From positions 1-8,740 of the forward strand of contig JAHJRK010000210.1 in the NCBI GenBank assembly GCA_018830925.1: DNA of 8,740 nt, written 5' to 3'. The notes below the pieces were generated by a model. The model ran no database searches. It was not told where the DNA came from and worked only from the letters and a program-made list of their open reading frames with translations. Below, in pieces: positions 6,279-8,740 of this stretch. Each line of letters starts with the position of its first letter. Position 1 is the stretch's first letter. This DNA is from Pseudomonadota bacterium. GTDB taxonomy: Bacteria > Desulfobacterota > Desulfobacteria > Desulfobacterales > RPRI01. A program made the position numbers and the translations under genes.

Positions 6279-6284
6279 CGCCAA

Positions 6285-8459
6285 GTGAACATTACAGATA
6301 TATTTGAAAAGATAAATAAAAATTCTAGTTTGACTGAAAACGAATCAAAACTAATTCTTAAAGCATTTGGTGTTCCGGTTACGGAAGAAATACAAGTATC
6401 GAACTCCGGAGAAGCGGTTAATGCCGCTGTTGATATTGGTTTCCCTGTCGTTCTAAAAGCGCTTGGCGCCGGAATATTGCACAAAACCGAAATGGGCCTT
6501 GTTCACCTTAATCTCAATGACCCGGATGCAGTCAAGAAAGCTGTTTCAGCCATTGAAAAAGATGCCGGAAATAATCTCGAAGGTTTTCTCGTACAACCCC
6601 AGGTGAAAGGGAAAAGAGAATTTGTGGCAGGAATGTTCAGAGATCCGCAATTCGGGCCTGTAATTATGTTCGGACTGGGCGGCATATTTACCGAAGCTTT
6701 TTCAGATACGGCCTTTCGCATAGCGCCCCTTACTGAAACCGACGCAGCCGAAATGATCGATGAGATAAAAGCAAAAAAATTACTTGGAAAATTCAGGGGT
6801 GAGGAGGCTGTAAACCGCAGACAGATAATAGGGGCGCTTACAGGGCTTTCCCGCCTTTCGCTGGAACAGCCGCATATATCCGAAATCGACATAAATCCTT
6901 TAATAGCAATGCCCGACGGAAATATCTGCGCTGTTGACGCCCTCATAATAACAGGCGCAGAGACCGAAAAAAGAAAGTATCTTCCTGCAATCTCCCCGGA
7001 TCATATAGGCTCTCTTTTTTATCCGAAATCAATAGCGTTTGTCGGTGCATCCTCGCAATTCGGAAAATGGGGACACACCCTTTTCACTTTAACCATCAGC
7101 GGAGGGTATGAAGGCAATATATATCTTGTAAACCCCAAAGGAGGCTCGATAGCAGACAGGCCGGTTTATAAATCGGTATCCGAAATAGATGACCAGATTG
7201 ATCTTGCGGTTGTTACCATTCCTGCCTCCGGAGTTATTGGACTGCTGCCCGAGTTCAAGGCAAAAGGCATAAAGAGCGTGGTGCTTATAACATCCGGATT
7301 CGGTGAAACAGGTGTTAAAGGGAAAGAGCTCGAAAAGGATCTCGTAAAGGCCGCCCAGGATGCTGATATAATGATACTCGGCCCCAATACAATGGGTATA
7401 TGCAACCCTCATATTAATTTTTACTGCACCGGAATCCATGTAAGGCCAAGACCCGGCTCTACCGCCGTTGTCGCCCAATCGGGAAACATGGGAACCCAGC
7501 TCCTTGCTTTTGCGGAACGGCAGGATATAGGAATCAGGGCTTTCTGCGGCTCGGGAAACGAGGCCATGATTACAATAGAAGACTATATCGATGCATTTGA
7601 AGTGGACAATCTGACAAGAACTGTCATGCTCTATGTGGAAAGCGTAAAAAACGGACGCCGTTTTTTTGAAAGCGCCTCAAGGGTCGGAAAAAAGAAACCC
7701 ATAATTTTACTTAAAGGCGGAAGAAGCAAAGCCGGAAACAGAGCCGCGGCAAGTCATACAGGCGCAATGACCTCCGATTCCGGAATCTTCGACGCCGTGT
7801 GCAAGCAGGCAGGAATTGTCATGGTGGAACAGCCCATGGATTTGCTCGATCTTTCAGCGGCTTTTTCATCTTTGCCCCTCCCGGAGGGAAACCGCGCGGC
7901 AATCATGACCCTTGGAGGAGGATGGGGTGTCGTCACATCCGACCTTTGTTCGAAATACGGGCTTGAAGTTCCCGAACTGTCGCCGGAGTTAATAGAACGA
8001 ATCGACAGGATACTTCCTCCGTACTGGAGCAGGTCAAACCCGGTTGACATAGTCGGTGAAAACGACCCGTCAATTCCAATGACCGTCATAGAAGAACTTT
8101 TGAAATGGGACGGATGTGACGCGGTAATCAATCTCGGTATACTGGGCCGCAGAATACTTTTAAAACGCCTCGCCGATTCGATACTTGATGCAGACCCGAC
8201 TTATACGGCAGAATTTTTTAAAAGCGTCAACAAAGCGCTGTCCGACTTCGACGTACAATATATCCGACACATCGTGGTCCTGATGGAAAAATATAACAAG
8301 CCGGTATTTGGCGTAAGACTGCTGACCGATGAAAAAGATAAAACCGTCCACAGGATCAGTGACTGTTCATTTAAAGGAGTATTCTATCCCTCCCCCGAAC
8401 GTGCGGTTAAAGCTTTTGCAAAAATGTATGAATATAAACGCTTTTTGTCGAGGAAATAG
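6285..8459 (+). CDS. NDP-forming acyl-CoA synthetase (acetate-CoA ligase, ADP-forming family), beta-alpha fusion
   Basis: Members interconvert acyl-CoA, ADP and phosphate with acid, CoA and ATP, through acyl-phosphate and phosphohistidine intermediates. They serve acid activation or ATP formation from CoA thioesters in the cytoplasm. Of 724 residues, about 1-225 form an ATP-grasp domain, with ILHKTEMG including His66, the GFGLGGIFTEAFSD-like segment MFGLGGIFTEAF (128-139) and SEIDINPLIA (199-208). Residues about 241-370 form a CoA-binding Rossmann domain (YPKSIAFVGAS, PNTMGICNP). The following ligase domains carry Glu452 (YVESVKNGRRF) and the probable phosphorylated His491 in ASHTGAMTSD. The order beta then alpha is the reverse of the commoner fused form. 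There is no GNAT domain, so it is not a Pat-type lysine acetyltransferase. The acyl substrate cannot be read from sequence; acetate, propionate or an aromatic or branched acid are all possible. It starts with GTG and diverges from ispF. The family call is firm; the substrate is unknown. Confidence 0.93.
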   Translation: MNITDIFEKINKNSSLTENESKLILKAFGVPVTEEIQVSNSGEAVNAAVDIGFPVVLKALGAGILHKTEMGLVHLNLNDPDAVKKAVSAIEKDAGNNLEGFLVQPQVKGKREFVAGMFRDPQFGPVIMFGLGGIFTEAFSDTAFRIAPLTETDAAEMIDEIKAKKLLGKFRGEEAVNRRQIIGALTGLSRLSLEQPHISEIDINPLIAMPDGNICAVDALIITGAETEKRKYLPAISPDHIGSLFYPKSIAFVGASSQFGKWGHTLFTLTISGGYEGNIYLVNPKGGSIADRPVYKSVSEIDDQIDLAVVTIPASGVIGLLPEFKAKGIKSVVLITSGFGETGVKGKELEKDLVKAAQDADIMILGPNTMGICNPHINFYCTGIHVRPRPGSTAVVAQSGNMGTQLLAFAERQDIGIRAFCGSGNEAMITIEDYIDAFEVDNLTRTVMLYVESVKNGRRFFESASRVGKKKPIILLKGGRSKAGNRAAASHTGAMTSDSGIFDAVCKQAGIVMVEQPMDLLDLSAAFSSLPLPEGNRAAIMTLGGGWGVVTSDLCSKYGLEVPELSPELIERIDRILPPYWSRSNPVDIVGENDPSIPMTVIEELLKWDGCDAVINLGILGRRILLKRLADSILDADPTYTAEFFKSVNKALSDFDVQYIRHIVVLMEKYNKPVFGVRLLTDEKDKTVHRISDCSFKGVFYPSPERAVKAFAKMYEYKRFLSRK

Positions 8460-8518
8460 TACATGTAAATCAGGTTTGCCTTGTGATAAATTGAATACTA
8501 TGATATTTAAAAAAAACA

Positions 8519-8740
8519 ATGACAACATTATTAAACGCCCGAAAAACAGGACCGGAGCTTTTGGAATACATCCCTAAATTAGATGCAATCGGCTACAGAT
8601 TTGACTTTGAAATAGGATATCTTATAAAGAGTCCATGCAGGGAATGCGAGGTAAGATCTGATTTTCCAGGGTGTGCTGATACCTGCGTTACGCTTGGCAG
8701 AATACAGGCTATCTTGTCTGAAGGAATATCAAGTACCAGA
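8519..8740 (+). CDS. Small cysteine-rich protein of unknown function, cut by the window edge
   Basis: An open frame of 74 codons runs from the ATG at 8519 through the window end with no stop. It starts MTTLLNARKTGPELLEYIPK and contains SPCRECEVRSDFPGCADTC. That gives Cys40, Cys43, Cys52 and Cys56 (C-x2-C-x8-C-x3-C), a spacing suited to binding zinc or an Fe-S cluster. No signal peptide or membrane segment is visible. An in-frame TGA at 8501-8503 precedes it, and no other start lies between, so 8519 is the first possible start. No clear Shine-Dalgarno is present, only an A-rich run. It follows the synthetase by 59 bp on the same strand and may be cotranscribed. I do not recognise a named family. 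The cysteine pattern argues that it is a real gene. Confidence 0.6.
   Translation, partial: MTTLLNARKTGPELLEYIPKLDAIGYRFDFEIGYLIKSPCRECEVRSDFPGCADTCVTLGRIQAILSEGISSTR

Larger units (their letters stand above)
5764..6284. other. Divergent intergenic region between ispF and the acyl-CoA synthetase gene
   Basis: This stretch of about 520 bp has no supported gene. The half nearer ispF (5800-6030) is repeat material. The half nearer the synthetase (6031-6284) is very AT-rich and holds candidate promoters and inverted repeats described separately. Short ATG frames on either strand lack ribosome binding sites and recognisable products. Confidence 0.8.

Noticed and set aside
6285..8459. Pat-type protein lysine acetyltransferase
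   Set aside because: Those proteins carry a GNAT domain attached to the synthetase-like part; no such domain is present, and both catalytic histidine regions of the ligase are kept.
8329..8577. Plus-strand open frame overlapping the end of the acyl-CoA synthetase gene
   Set aside because: It lies mostly inside a well-supported gene in another frame and has no recognisable protein features.

Overview
The window looks like a chromosomal piece of a Gram-negative anaerobe, most plausibly from the Desulfobacterota (sulfate-reducer or syntroph lineage). This is an inference. It rests on moderate AT-richness, an ADP-forming acyl-CoA synthetase with its ATP-grasp half fused at the N-terminus, and heavy seeding of the gaps with palindromic repeats. 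Nothing here fixes the genus.

Layout. Four genes lie on the minus strand in one direction, transcribed from right to left: ispF (5763-5296), cysS (5207-3768), uvrB (3626-1635) and uvrC (1346 to the left edge, truncated). They encode an isoprenoid (MEP pathway) enzyme, cysteinyl-tRNA synthetase and two subunits of the UvrABC nucleotide-excision repair nuclease. All four are intact where visible, with catalytic and metal-binding residues in their usual places. On the plus strand, diverging from ispF across a gap of about 520 bp, is an acyl-CoA synthetase (6285-8459). It is followed by the start of a small cysteine-rich protein of unknown function (8519 to the right edge).

The unusual part is what lies between the genes. 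At least three families of repeats fill the gaps. Family A (about 190-200 bp, full copy at 1441-1642, half copy at 5841-6030) and family B (about 125 bp, copy at 3646-3770, relic at 1402-1441) are imperfect palindromes along their whole length. They have different interiors but share the terminal inverted repeat TGAyGnnnTCGTAAAAAGTC, which suggests non-autonomous elements (MITE-like) moved by one transposase that is not in the window. The TGA of this terminal repeat is the actual stop codon of both uvrB and cysS. Family C is a GC-rich hairpin repeat placed in the same orientation just 5' of the ribosome binding sites of cysS and ispF. The half copy of A is further split by a 105-bp hairpin-rich segment. 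Two repeats also create false N-terminal extensions of the uvrB and cysS reading frames, so the biological starts are downstream of the longest ORFs.

The coding genes are ordinary housekeeping functions. The main point of interest is the repeat colonisation of an apparent operon, and how it might affect stop codons, leaders and mRNA structure. I see no CRISPR array, tRNA, rRNA, transposase or phage gene.
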